DNA of 64,000 nucleotides from Isoetes taiwanensis (GCA_021234155.1 JAJEKV010000002.1:25724617-25788616); one strand, 5' to 3'. Shown: positions 44,326 to 56,255, counted from the first letter of the stretch. Notes: generated by a model not told the origin, from the letters alone. Numbers and translations are program-made.

Positions 44326-46282
44326 TATCATGCTTTGCAGATGCATCTGGAGTTGTTGATGACCCATCTTTTAGTCTCGGTATCCCATTTGAGGAGTCCT
44401 TGAAGGATGGAAGTCCAGATTTGACATCTGAGCAGCTTGTTGGTAGGAACAGCTTGAGTACAGATGTTGGTGGAAATAATATTGAAATAGGGTCGACTTT
44501 TAGTGTGATAACAGAAGAAATAACAATGGACAGAAGTAATAGTATGGATATAAGTGTGATTGTGACTGATCGACGTCGCGGAAAGAAGCCATTGAAGACT
44601 GGGGGGTTTGTTTCTGGATCTTGAACTTGTTAGCAGGGTGAGTAATGCTTTTGAGAATCCTTTGGAAACAAAGGATGAATGGGTGCGGGGAAGATTTGAT
44701 GCATGAAGGATGCATGTTGGAAAACCAATTGATGTTAAGATTGAAGACTTGGAATTGAATAATCTTGCTGACAATTTAGAGCAGTTTATGCTATGTGTGC
44801 ATCAAATCGATGGCAAGCCATATCTACCAGACTCGTAAGTGTATTTATAGTATTTATTTTCCTTTATTTATTTGTGTATTTTTATTTATTCTAACACATT
44901 TTCTGTTGTGCAAGTTGCAGAATTTATTCCATGGTTTTAACAGAATATTACGCCCGGCTTAGGATGCTAGGGTTATGAGTACGCGTATAGAAGAGAAAGT
45001 GATTGACATCTATAAGGATGTCAAATTTATGAAGGCACGGAATGCTTTGGAAGTTGCAATGGAAGATTCTGTCACAGGTGGCTTCACTCGAAGAGGAAGA
45101 AGTCAGACATATTGAATAGGGAAGACCAGTCGAGGATCCTGCTGCATCCTGTGCATCAGGTTACCACCAACTTGGGGCTCCAGAAGAGGTTCGCCTTTTA
45201 TTGTATGTCACGTTTCTTGATTCGTGGGGGCAAGGAGTTGTGTAAGGTCAGGGACTTTCAGTTTTTTGTTGGGAGGGATTTTGTGAATGAATACTTGGAG
45301 TATTGTGAGACCAGCAGCAAGAATTGGCATGGCGGCATCAACAAGTGCAACCTGAAGGTTTCAGGGAGCCTGTTAGATGTTATGAAGGTGACGTGATAGA
45401 TTGTTGGAGGCAGTTGGAGTTCCATCTTCTGAAGTACGAGGTCAACGATAAGTTTGGTAGTAGATTTGTGTTTTTGCACTCAATTAATCGCCCTAGAAAA
45501 GATACCTGGTATAATACAAATCATGTGTCATGGAAAACCATGGATGAAAGACATGGTTGAAATCTGGGGGATCGATGTTAACTTTACCAACAAGATTTGC
45601 AGGAGTACTGCAATTACACAGATGGCAGTATCAGGTGTGCCCATTGAAGTCGGTATGAGGATCACAAGAGTGCTAAAGCATATCAGCGTTATGATCACAG
45701 TGGAGTTGTCGCAAAAGCTTATGCTATGGACGTGCTGAATAGTGGTAAGACGTATGGCGAGTCTTTTCATAATAATATTAAAAATTTGAATGTTAGATTA
45801 TCTGGGAATTCGGAGAAAGCAGCTCGTTTGTGTTCCTCATTTGTAAATCAGCCTCTGCGTGATATCTCCAACAACTTGAACGTGTCAACTTCTGCGCAGG
45901 CTGTTAGTACAGGTTTTGGTAGTCTCGTGCCAGTTGAAATAGACGATGCGGATATGGTGTTAAAAGAAAAACCTGCTTTGAAGAAATATTTTCATGACCC
46001 TATAGAAAGTGCTGCTGCATCTGAAAGCGTTACAATTTCAGGTAATAAAATCGAGAGCATTGTCACTCATGTTGGAACTTTAGATGAAGCTGGCTCTGTT
46101 ATAAAATCATTATAAGTAAAGTTGTTGAATTTGCTAGTTCGCTTATAATTTTTTTATTTTAATTGTTTCTTATGATTTGCAGGAAGTGATAGATCTTATG
46201 GTTCTGGAATCTGGAAAGTGGTGTTGAATCCACCTTTGATTGTGATGTAGTTAAAACTTTAACTCACTGAAAAACTTCTGGG

Positions 46283-46310
46283 TTGCCCCTAGGGGGCAAA
46301 CCCTTGTTTA
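46283..46310. repeat. Conserved 24-nt hairpin, copy 1
   Basis: GGGTTGCCCCTAGGGGGCAA plus ACCC forms a near-perfect hairpin just after the recombinase gene. Its inverse form with the same flanks (AGGG.TTGCCC...AGGGGCAACCCA) is at about 59266-59292. Confidence 0.65.
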
Positions 46311-46499
46311 TGTGGGCTTTTGGCATATCCTAGATATATCCTAGAATATCCCTAGGATATGCTGGTGACTGCTAAAAACCTGACGTTGGAGGTAAACTGG
46401 CGGTGTGGAAACTGGATAACCGGCACTGCCATAGCTAGATAGCTAGATGCAGTACCTGCCTTCTGAATTTTGGTGTTCCCTGTTAACGGGGAGGGCAGA

Positions 46500-48105
46500 C
46501 GGAAGCTCGGATTTGATGAATATGGCAGCACAACAGGTGTACTTGAACGCATGTCTCATAAACTCGTTGAATATTTTGAGGTAGGACATAGAGATTTGAA
46601 TCATTAACTCTTCTTACTTTAAACAGAGCAAGCAGCTCACCTAAGCTACGTTGTTTTAAATCAGGCAATTCCTGGAGTTCCTAAAATTACAGATGGATAT
46701 AATCCGGCAACATGCATGTTGGAAGTCAATTCAACTTCAGCCGAACAGAAGATGCAAGTAGACTTTGCAGAAATCTACTCAAATTCTGAACTATACCAGT
46801 AAGTGGACCTTTTTTCGTAGGGACAATTGGTGATCTTAGATGAACGTATTGTAACAGCTTGCCTGCGTAATCTCATTCCAGACGCAACAAAGCACTTGCC
46901 AAGGAACTTTCTGTTCTCGCTCGGGGAAAAAATTTTTACATTTTGATACGCAATATTCTCTATCAACCCGGGGCGGTTTAAATGTTTGCCTATGGAAGCA
47001 CTATTGGACATATTGGTGCAGCCCATATTACAACTTGATCGAGTGTTCTTCACCCTAGTAGCTGCATTTATTTTCGGTACAATATTTTGGAGAATAGGAC
47101 GTAAGTGGTAAGTTGGTTTTCACTTTCCGAAATGCATTGAGGTGTCATATCCGATGTAAACTTGTATGTTTTTATAGGCAAAACCAACAAAACCTGGCAA
47201 CAATATTAGGAGCTATGTATGCTTGCTGTAATATTTCTTGGAATATCAAACTCGCCACAAATCCAACCAGTCGTGGACACCGAAAGCACGTTTTCTATCG
47301 AGAACGAGCAGGTGGGATGTATTACGCGTGACTTTGCCTTATGCCATAGCGCTTGGTAAGGGATATAACGCATACCATTAAGTAGAAGAATGTGAGATAC
47401 TTGAATCATTTTCTTAATAATAAGACATGATTTTACTGTGGGTTATCATCGGTCTGGTACATTTTCTTTCGATCATCTTGTATGCTTTCCTTACATATGC
47501 AATGATCAACTTTGAGTGGACGATGAAGAAGTTCTTCCGGTATCTGTACTATATGTTTGTTAGACTCCTCTACTTCACATATTATGGTATGATGGCGGTA
47601 TCCATCACACCAAATCACGAGGTTCTTTGCCGTAATGGCATCTTCTTTCTATTCGTTATTCAATCGTTTGCGGGTTTTTATGACTCCCCCGCGGTGAGTT
47701 GGCGTAAAAACAGATTTCCCATTTGCAACATGATTTTTGGTTTCTAACATTTCCTTCGAATCGCGAGAAAATTTCCGGATGGTGGATTTGGTATTATTGG
47801 ATCTGCCCTGTAGCATGGACAGTATATGGGCTTATTGCCTCTCAATATAGTGACATCAATGTGGAAATGGACAGTGGTGTGACTGTTTCAAAGTACCTAA
47901 AAGACACGTATGGATTCGAACATAATTTCATTGGAATAGTTCTTGTTGTCTTTGCTAGGTTTTCGCGCTTTTCTTTGCACGCATGTTTGCTATTTGCATC
48001 AAGATGCTTAACTTTCAACGAAGATAAGCCGCCATATTCATTGTCCACTAGACAATGGGACATGCATTATAGATGTGAAAATGTAGAAGCTATTCTTTTC
48101 TTCTT
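46500..48105 (+). pseudogene. PDR-type ABCG transporter, 3' half, decayed
   Basis: The order of fragments follows full-size ABCG/PDR transporters after the second nucleotide-binding domain. These are SHKLVEYFE, an intron (GTAGGACATAG...AAATCAG), [20 protein letters not shown] (family: ATWMLEV), [25 protein letters not shown] after CATTCCAG, a transmembrane start CLWKHYWTYW shifting into FFTLVAAFIFGTIFWRIG, ERAGGMYY, AMINFEWTMKKFF, YGMMAVSITPN and WWIWYYWICPVAWTVYGLIA. The Trp-to-Cys change, frame changes and a degenerate segment at 47,640-47,720 mark a pseudogene. The N-terminal half is absent. Active members export terpenoids, lipids or drugs across the plasma membrane. Confidence 0.85.
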
Positions 48106-48174
48106 TGCCATAAAGGCAATGTGTAATAAAATATTATTCAGTTGGTATATGTGAGAATAAGGATTACGGGCGTG

Positions 48175-49400
48175 CAGAGAAAAGGCAACATGAGGAGGCT
48201 ACACATGCGCTGTGGTAAATTGCTCATTCTTTAATCTTTTTGAAAATGATTTTTATTGTATGATCATCTTGGTGGAGTTTGTGGCACGAGCTTAAAGTTG
48301 CCATGCCAACTTAAGCTCCAAAGCCAAATTGTTTCGGATATGCTTACCTTGAATTGACCACAACAAAATATTTTCTGGATTGTTCCAGAAGCACATGGCT
48401 GATGAAAGCCAAAGATGGTAAGCTTTTGTGTTACAAATGAAAGAGAAAACTTGTAAGCAGTCCTTAATCGGTGTTAAGCCAGTGAAAACTTTATGAAAAA
48501 TAGAAACAAGCTTTTTACCCAAGTTTTACAATCTGTATTCTCTATAGGATGCATGTGTAATAACCATACTTGAAAAAGGTTTGTCGAAACAAGTACATTT
48601 TAGCATTTTGTTTAAGAAAACCCAGAATTCAAGGTTATATACTTATTCGAATGTGCTTATATTTGGCCCAATGTTTGACTGTTCAGATTTTCAAATCAGC
48701 ATTGTCTTTTTGGTCGTGTCTTATGTACACTTTTGTTGCAAAAATTGGATACATGAGCCTATAAATAAACCCACGAAATGCGTACACAAAATGCCACTCA
48801 TGTAATCGTTCCATGGCATTTTATGGAAAAGGCATATTTGTTAAGAATTCAAGTACATCCAATGGTATGCTGCAGCCAAAACTGAATGGGAGGAATAGCC
48901 CAAGATTAGTAGTACCTTAGTGTATTATATGGATACTCGAATCCTTTGTTTTTGACTTTGATGTAAATAAAAAACATACTGTCATTACACGTTCTTGTAT
49001 TATGTAATCATATAGATTTCGTGTTTATACATTTTACAGTTCCTATTCGTGGTTATTCGTGGCTATCTGATTCTATACTCACAGCTTTAATGCGGGCTAT
49101 GTGAAAACTGGTATTATAATCCATGCATTATCCATCATAAGTGATTGCTGGTTATAGACCAGCATAAGAAAGTGTATATGCTAGAATATCCCTCTGCACC
49201 ATCTTGCTTAGGATCTTATCATCGTTTATTCCTGTGGCAGGGGTTATTATCTCAACAATTCCTATTGGTATTGTCGCTCTTATGCAGTGAGCTTAAATCA
49301 TTTAACGTTTCTATTATTTATACTATCCATTTCACCCTCTGGCCATGGAGGGCAACCCTCCGTGCGCAGCACCTTGTTACTTCAGTGCTCACTGTATTTT
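48175..49400. other. AT-rich non-coding region
   Basis: I support no gene. It may contain the 3' flank of the ABCG relic. Confidence 0.4.
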
Positions 49401-49404
49401 TACT

Positions 49405-49971
49405 TCAGTGCCTTTTTAGTATTGAAAACCTGAATGTTATACTGGTGAAAACTTGTGTATTAACTTTGAGTAATTTGTATTCTCTCTTTCTCTCTGCATT
49501 CAATTTCTTGTAAATTGCAGAGGAAACTGGATCTTCACACGATATTTCTTGTGTTGCATTGACATCCAACAAATCTGGAACACTGTATTGGAATTCATCA
49601 GGCCGAAAATCCAATGCTAAACGTGTGATTGGCTCCAGGCCGGTATCAGGGAGCGCCATGAAATTCCTGAGAGAGGGAGAATAAGTGAATTGGAGGGAGA
49701 ATTTGCGCGGGCCATGAGATCGAAGTAGTTCTGGGCTCGATCGAATTTGCAACGTATTACCACTCGTGCGAAAATCCAGCCAAAATCCCACACTCATTTT
49801 CCTAACGGTTCGTTGGTGAGGTGGACGTGCGAGTACATGAAGGGCGTCATAAAAATGACGAGCAATTACGCCCACCAGCACCCAAATTAAGCAAAAGCAG
49901 CGGTGCTTTAAGCGGGCTAAAACCCTGCTATAAGCATGCGCCGGACGCATGCTTTTGATACCTATCAGCAT
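49405..49971 (-). CDS. Unrecognised ORF, 188 codons, ATG start
   Basis: The frame is open from ATG 49971. Internal ATGs at 49797 (MSVGFWLDFRTSG) and about 49,659 (MALPDTGLEPITRLALDF) could also start it. I do not recognise a domain. On the opposite strand a good acceptor (TTGTAAATTGCAG, ending about 49520) is followed by an open 55-codon frame ending at 49684, so the coding strand is uncertain. Upstream flank at 49,970-50,110 contains the ATGGTT/AACCAT words found in the 11.7-kb insertion. Confidence 0.3.
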   Translation of the reverse strand: MLIGIKSMRPAHAYSRVLARLKHRCFCLIWVLVGVIARHFYDALHVLARPPHQRTVRKMSVGFWLDFRTSGNTLQIRSSPELLRSHGPRKFSLQFTYSPSLRNFMALPDTGLEPITRLALDFRPDEFQYSVPDLLDVNATQEISCEDPVSSAIYKKLNAERKREYKLLKVNTQVFTSITFRFSILKRH

Positions 49972-50111
49972 GCTTTTACCCTTATAACATGGTTATTAAT
50001 GCTAGTTACTATTAATATAATGGTTTGCTAAAGCTGGCTATAGTTTATGAGACCATTTCAATACTTGTATATGATAGTGGTCTATAAAAACTAGCATCGG
50101 TTTATTAAGAC

Positions 50112-50980
50112 TAGGGATGGTTTGTAAAACCCCTGAATGAATAATGGCGTGATTTGAAGGTTAGTTCAGTTAGTTCAAGGACCATGAATAATAGTAATAT
50201 GTGTTTTTTTTTTTCATCTTATGGTCATATATGAGCATTAGTTATGCCATGGTGGACAAACATTGCCACTTTTTCAAAACCATTGCACCTTATACTGCAA
50301 GCTAATATTGATCCTCGCTTTGACATATCTAATGAGCATTCAAACAACTTTCTATGCTCTTCTCTTTCTTCTTAACATTGATTCTTGCTTTGACATATCT
50401 AATGGGCATCTGAACAACCTTCTATGCTCTTCTTTTTCTTCTTCTTCTTGGATGCCCGATAACAAATAATGTTGGACTTATCGCTCGTCACATATCTTAT
50501 ATAAACCATTTTGTATGTTAAGCCAAGGCAATGATAAACACTACCTCGATTAATTATTGAGAACTAAGACTACAAATTCGAGCGAAATATTAACCATCAT
50601 TCAATTAAATTGGGATTATGTCTATTCCAAAATCGTGCCGTATAATTTTATTGACCATTATATTGAATTAACCACACTTTTGCACTGAGTTCATTTTCGG
50701 GCTAGGAAGATGCATTTTATGTTGAAATGCAAAGGCATTCAAATATTCGATGCAAATGACCCATATTATGACAGAATGTTGGCAATATAAAAAGTAGGAA
50801 ATTGCTTATTAGTTCGTACCATCACGGACGACAACGAAATCTAAACATTGAAATTGTAGTGCTTTACGAATAAATAACAGCAAGTAAGTTGCTACAAAAC
50901 AGAGAATTTCGTGGTTTAAATCGCGCGTGGCGCGATTTTCTTGGCATTAATAACGCATTATAGTGGAACATAAACCTAAA
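50112..50980. other. AT-rich non-coding region
   Basis: No gene was seen. A near-duplication lies at 50300-50440: a CTTTGACATATCTAATG(A/G)GCAT segment with a CTATGCTCTTCT segment, both twice. Confidence 0.5.
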
Positions 50981-50983
50981 AAA

Positions 50984-51060
50984 CTAATCCGATTCATCGT
51001 CGACAGGCGCTGCAGGCGGTGCTGAGATCCTGTCGATCTTTGAGTGAAGGTTCTGTTGTC
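50984..51060 (-). CDS. Possible terminal exon, unknown gene
   Basis: On the minus strand the last codons read RISAPPAAPVDDESD and end in TAG, an acidic tail like a true C-terminus, preceded by CAG acceptor-like sequence. I found no partner exons, so this is weak. Confidence 0.15.
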
Positions 51061-51069
51061 TTTGAGTGA

Positions 51070-51999
51070 AACTTTGAGTGAAAAACACGTATGCTGAAAA
51101 AACATGTATGCCTCTTTCATGAATACTATGAATGCTGAAAAAAATGTACTTAGAATTTGTTAAAAACTGTATTTCAAACAATTTTACAAGTAAAATTTTT
51201 AAGGTGACCAGTTCAACCTATCACCCGGAATCAGGGTATTAGATTAACATTCCGAGTTATTGGGGATGACACCTGTCAGCCTAAAAATAAACGATGGCAA
51301 AAAAAGTCGACCCTATTTCAATATTGTTGTCGAAAAGAAAAACTTGACGAACCAAAAGAATGTAATTTGCACTAATTGTAGTACAGTGGGAATAAACAAC
51401 AACATAGTGGGTGGGGAAGTAGGGGACTAAAGCCACAAGCGTGGAGATGAAGATGCACTGATGAAGAAAAGGGCAAACCAAAGGGGTATGCAAAAGGCAA
51501 GAAAACCTAGCCGTCATGTAACCTAAACTAACTAAATAGCTGGTTTTGACAATTACACTTGTCGGGAAAACCAAATTTAAAAAGTAAATATGCTAATACA
51601 TTATTGATCGTCCCTTTCCTATTTCTAAGTCGAAAACATTCACATAAAACAAAGAGGAAAAAGAGGCTTGACATTATATGTAATAATTAAAATATTATCT
51701 TTTCTTGTCCATTATTTAGCGAATAAACAAACTGCCTAACCTTCACTGCATGAAGTCAAGCTTTATATTGCAATAGAAGATCTAAATAAGATGAATGATA
51801 CTTAAAGTCCTCTTGCTAGCAACAAAATAGTAAATATGCTTCTATTACTATCAGTGCAATGTGTGTCTATACAGGTCCACCTAATCCGGTTATTCACTTG
51901 TTCGCATACTCTAGCCACCAAATCGATATGTACCGAGCATTGCCTTTGCATCAAACGACTAACAAAGCTGGTTTTAGACCTTCATTCAAGAATTTGATT
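51070..51999. other. AT-rich intergenic region upstream of CWC15
   Basis: I recognise no gene. It would include the promoter of CWC15; no strong TATA or initiator can be singled out. Confidence 0.4.
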
Positions 52000-52001
52000 C
52001 C

Positions 52002-52286
52002 ATGAGTCTCTTCTTGATTTTCGACTCAATTTTGAAGGATGCCACAACCGAGTACTTTTTGATTCACGTATCTCCACGAATTTCTTTCCCTGAGTATCAA
52101 TGGTCAGAAGGTGGAGACAGAAGGTGGAGACTGAAGACAATTGTGACAGTTGACAAGGGACATAGTTCCAAGGGCCAATATTACTTCTCCAAATGGCATC
52201 CGGAGAAGATCTCAAGTGTTCAACAAGCATATTTCATGGAATATGCCAATACACCCCTAGCGCAAAAAGATTATACTTTCTCGTAA
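52002..52286 (+). CDS. 94-codon ORF just upstream of CWC15, unknown
   Basis: It runs ATG to TAA, with protein-like composition (DRRWRLKTIVTVDKGHSSK, YYFSKWHPEKISSVQQAY). The stop overlaps a donor-like TC|GTAAGTTG. A CTTTTCTAG acceptor at 52338 would give a 56-nt intron and an in-frame fusion (SRAAMTTAARPTW) to CWC15. Otherwise it is an upstream ORF in the CWC15 leader or an independent fragment. I do not recognise the protein. Confidence 0.3.
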   Translation: MSLFLIFDSILKDATTEYFLIHVSPRISFPEYQWSEGGDRRWRLKTIVTVDKGHSSKGQYYFSKWHPEKISSVQQAYFMEYANTPLAQKDYTFS

Positions 52287-52348
52287 GTTGTGGTTTGCAT
52301 TTATATATTCAAACAGAATTCAAAAAATTCTTTTCTAGCCGAGCAGCT

Positions 52349-55309
52349 ATGACGACGGCAGCCAGGCCAACATGGGCGCCTGCCAAAGGAGGTCAAGAAC
52401 AAGGTGGAGTCCGCATCTTCGGCCCGTCGCAGAAGTATTCTTCTAGAGATTTGGCTGCACACACGACCCTTAAGACCAGGTATTTTCCTCCTGTTTCAAT
52501 TCTTATGTTCCAAAACAAGATCATTGTGTTGTTCCATGGCAATTGCTGTCAAAGAAGCAGAGCCTTTCCCTATGATTTTACTTTGTTTACAGCATATTTA
52601 GCGAAAGTGATTGCATGGACGCAATGTTATTTGCTATAAGACAATGCCGAGTGGGAACCTAACTCATTGCAAATCTCATCAGGACATCAAAGAAGATAGA
52701 AATGATAGTTATGTCCCTTCGTTAATATTTCAACTAGATAAGCTGTCTCGGCAAGCACAAGCTGGTTATTTACATAAAACGTAACTTCTTATCAGTTGAA
52801 GCAAGTCAAGAACATTTGATGTTGAGAATTTTATGGAACAGAGATGGATGGAAGGGTCTTTGTTCCTCATATCCCTTATTATTATAAAGATCAAGCATCA
52901 TAATTCGAGAGTACAGCTGTGTACCAAAAGAAATAAACCTAGGTCATTGAAATAGAGTTCTAAGAAATAAAGTAATGGTGTCTTTATTCCCTGTAATTGT
53001 AATTTATTAAGTCCGTGATTTCTGACTGACTGGTTACACTGTTTCAAGCAAGAAGATGGGTCCAGTTACCTAACAAGAGAGAATTTCCAATGATAGAAAT
53101 GGTAGGAGTAGTTTTTTAGCAACACATTGACGAGTAAAATTAAAACTAACAGGCTTAGAGAGGATAATTCCGTTTTTTAAAAGGCTTCTTTCACTTAAAA
53201 GAACAACGAGCATGGATGAAAAACCCTTCTTCCATGCAGATGAGGGATCTTAAGAGGTAGTAAAAACAACAGTTAAACGGATAGCTAATACTCACGAAAC
53301 CCCGAGTAATCAGTAAACAGGGCCGCTTATGAATAATTTGGCTGCCTGGGACCCAGGCAACTCAATGGTTATGGCATAATGTTGCAACTTTTATTTCAGT
53401 ATTGAAGGGGCCATCTAGTCAAGTCCCCACATTAGGACCTAGTATTGGCTTCTCCTCAACCATCATTTTGAGTCATCTTAAAAGGGGCTTTAGAAATAAT
53501 ATAATTTCCTACATAAGGGCAGAAGTGGTGTTAATTGTAGACACTCGATTACCAACTGTACTATGCTGCCCCAAGATTTGCTAAATAACAGGCTGAAGTC
53601 AGCTGATAGAGAAAGTAGTTACAAAATGTGGGCAAATTGGGAACACATCCATAGCTTAATCAGTTGCGATAAACTGCTCCCCTCTACAAAGATGAAAATA
53701 GTATCGTGGAACAGGTTTAGCATGGCCATTATATGTATTAAGATCAAGGGATGCTACAGCAGCTTTAAGAGGGTTTGTTACTTTGAGTTTGACTACTGCT
53801 TGGATATAAGAACCATAACCTTAACTTGCCTGGATGTGCAAAGCTTCTTTCCTGAGTTTCTCATAACACAGTTTGCTCTTATAAGGACAAATGCTGTATG
53901 GTAAATAATGCAAGCTTTTTCAAGGATAATAATGCAATCTCTTCGAACCCCTCAAGGTTTGTGCAGGAAATTTATGGAAAGGCCATTATATTTAATTTTA
54001 TATAACTCTCAAGTAACGTAACAGATGCAACGAGTTGGGCAAACTACTACATTAGCAAAGTTTGACAAAGTTAAAGCAGGAACTCGTCGTACAAGATAAA
54101 CCTAAATGCCAACATCCTAACTATGCTGAATGAGCATGTGCAGCATGCCTCCAATGACCTGCTGTGTTATTAATTTCCGTTCCTTGGCTGCCACATTATC
54201 ATCTAAGCATTACCTAAAATAATTTTGGGATTATCCCTTGAGCCATGATGATGGTTTCAGTGTAAGTGAGGTCTGTTAAGCACTGCAGTACTATGATATA
54301 GTGTGTAAACACAAGTTGCACAGATGCTAAGGATTGGCAGGGAATGTGCAGAAGCTAATGCTTCCATTCGCTTTCTTATTTGTATGCAGAAAGGATGGCC
54401 AAGGAACTACTGAAGAAATACGCAAAAGGAACCTCAGGGAAGAGCTGGAAGAGCGGGAGCACAAACACTTCTCGAACAAGGACAGGCCATATGGTAATAG
54501 CTCTGTTGTGGCACTTTTGTATTATGTTTTCTGATGGTCCTTTTCTCGTATCAGACGAGAGAGATCGAAGGAAAACCTCTGCATCAAGCGGACTATACTT
54601 AGAGGGTTCTGGTACGCCTTATTAAATACATAACAATGACGTTATTCTAAGTAGAGATTGGCTGGCCAAATAGATATGACATTTTAGTCTGGAAACGTGC
54701 AGCCAGTAGACGAGATATCGATGATAAGCCACCCCCAAAGAACATAGATGCTGACGATTCAGATGTGGATGTAAAAAGTGATCAGTCCAATGACAGGTTA
54801 TTATGGCACTTCATTTCCTATACAAGTTAAATTTCTAATTTAGAATACTACAATCTTTAGTGATGAAGAGGAAGATGATACGGCTGCACTGCTTGCAGAG
54901 CTTGAACGTATTAAAAAGGAAAGAGCCGAAGAAAAGCTGCGCAAGGTACATTGATTGTTCTTGTTGCTTTTCTCGCAAAAATCCAGCATACAAAATGCTA
55001 ACATGTTATCGTTACAGGAACGTCAAAGACAGGAAGATGAGTACAAAACAAAAGAGGCAGACTTAATAAGGGGCAACCCTTTACTAAATCCAACATCTTT
55101 TTCTATAAAACGAAGGTAGGTAGATACAGGAGAACTGATGGCGTGGTATGGTTAACAGCCTAAAAGTTCTTTGGTTTATTCACAGATGGGATGATGATGT
55201 TGTATTCAAGAACCAGGCACGTGGAGAACCTAAAGTTGTCAAACGTTTCATTAATGATACAATCAGAAGCGACTTTCATCGCAAGTTTTTGAACAAATAT
55301 ATGAAGTAA
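52349..55309 (+). CDS. CWC15: Spliceosome-associated protein CWC15 (Cwf15/Cwc15 family)
   Basis: Seven exons: 52349-52479, 54390-54493, 54555-54611, 54688-54796, 54861-54945, 55018-55115 and 55186-55309. All junctions are GT..AG and frames join exactly to 708 nt (235 residues plus stop). The start MTTAARPTWAPAKGG is the family N-terminus, followed by GPSQKYSSRDLAAHTTLK. NLREELEEREHKHF is the charged middle. DADDSDVDVKSD plus an EEEDD acidic stretch lead to the coiled-coil LLAELERIKKERAEEKLRKE, then IRGNPLLNPTSF and the C-terminus WDDDVVFKNQARGE...NDTIRSDFHRKFLNKYMK. Cwc15 is a small, largely unstructured protein bound to the Prp19/NTC-related complex and present in catalytic spliceosomes in the nucleus. 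Intron 1 is 1.9 kb, the others 61-76 nt. No lesion is seen, so it is an intact host gene. Confidence 0.97.
52480..54389 (+). other. Large first intron of CWC15
   Basis: It starts AG|GTATTT and ends TTGTATGCAG. I recognise no embedded gene or transposon. Short open frames around 53.4-53.9 kb have no recognisable features. Confidence 0.8.
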
Positions 55310-56255
55310 CTCTGTATTGTAAATTTTATGCCATATCTTAGCATTCGTTTGATGTCGTTGAAAATATGTTCCCACGACTTGAATTGGTGAGGAATGCTCT
55401 TGCCATTGTTGGAAACATTTGAAAATTCCCATAAGATATACCCAGATGGTCTCGCCCTGGTGATCGTTAGTTGTGAGACACCAAAAACAAATTAATTATT
55501 TTTTTAAAGCTTAATGGCAATTAAAAAGAGGGGTTCAACACAAGAGTTAAATTTGCATGGCAGCCCTTCCATTCTTTTGAAGGGCACTTTCTAAACTTGC
55601 CTTTCTCTTTGAATGGCAGTTTTGAACGTTGCCATTCTGTTGCATGGTAAATCTTGTGACTGTGATTTGCAATGAATTAACAACTTATGCAATCTTGTGA
55701 CTGTGATTTGCAATGAATTAACAACTTATGCACAGAACCCAATAACCAAACCACAACTCAATAACCAAACCACGAATTTGCCTTATCGAATATAATATTC
55801 AATGACTTCATATTTATATTATACAAGGTGTTGCACACGAGAGGTTGCCCTTCGGTGTTATTTGTTTCGTATTGGGTCTTTTTTGTTTAATGTTGAGTCA
55901 TGTGTTTTGCTCTGCAACTGCCAAGTGCTTCTCAAAAACTGCAATTTCTTTCCAAGTGTGAAGCGTACCATAATAAAATGAATGTGCCTGATTGCAAATT
56001 ATTTGGTGGACATCCACAAACATTGATATGAGAGCGTAAAACATGAAATTAATACGACGGTATGGGCACGAATTTAGAGCAAATATCCTCTTACTTGAAA
56101 GCCTCTACCTCCACCTATTGTTTGTATTTCGTGTTATTTCATGAAAATTTACATGTTTTTTTGTTATTTGACACAAACATTTGGTAAAAAATCGAGTAAA
56201 ATATAAGAGATCTGGAGTTTATCTTTGAAACTTACATTCTAAAATTTAACTTCAC
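55310..56255. other. CWC15 3' flank
   Basis: No gene was seen. It includes the 3' UTR and the 41-bp tandem duplication listed next. Confidence 0.5.
55650..55731 (+). repeat. 41-bp tandem duplication
   Basis: AATCTTGTGACTGTGATTTG...AACAACTTATGC occurs twice head to tail with no differences seen (55650-55690, 55691-55731). Confidence 0.9.

Larger units (their letters stand above)
41182..46250 (+). pseudogene. Crypton/DUF3504-like tyrosine recombinase gene, decayed
   Basis: Exons 1-4 are short, each starting and ending in phase 1: 41182-41215 (MKALARRKHFE), 41264-41347, 41418-41495 and 41565-41630. Exon 5 begins at 44341 after TTTGCAG, also phase 1. The DNA-binding N-domain follows (LADNLEQFMLCVHQIDGKPY, 44780-44830, then after an intron IEEKVIDIYKDVKFMKARNA). 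The catalytic part includes FLIRGGKELCKVRDFQFF, SSKNWHGGI, SRFVFLHSINRPRKDTWY, CRSTAITQ (Arg codon 45601-45603), then HKSAKAYQRYDH (His 45663, Tyr codons 45681 and 45690). This order matches Crypton and ZMYM/KCTD-related recombinase domains that cut and join DNA through a tyrosine. A G-run frameshift near 44,600, in-frame stops (about 44,706 and 44,958) and a shift before 45,660 break it. Confidence 0.68.
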
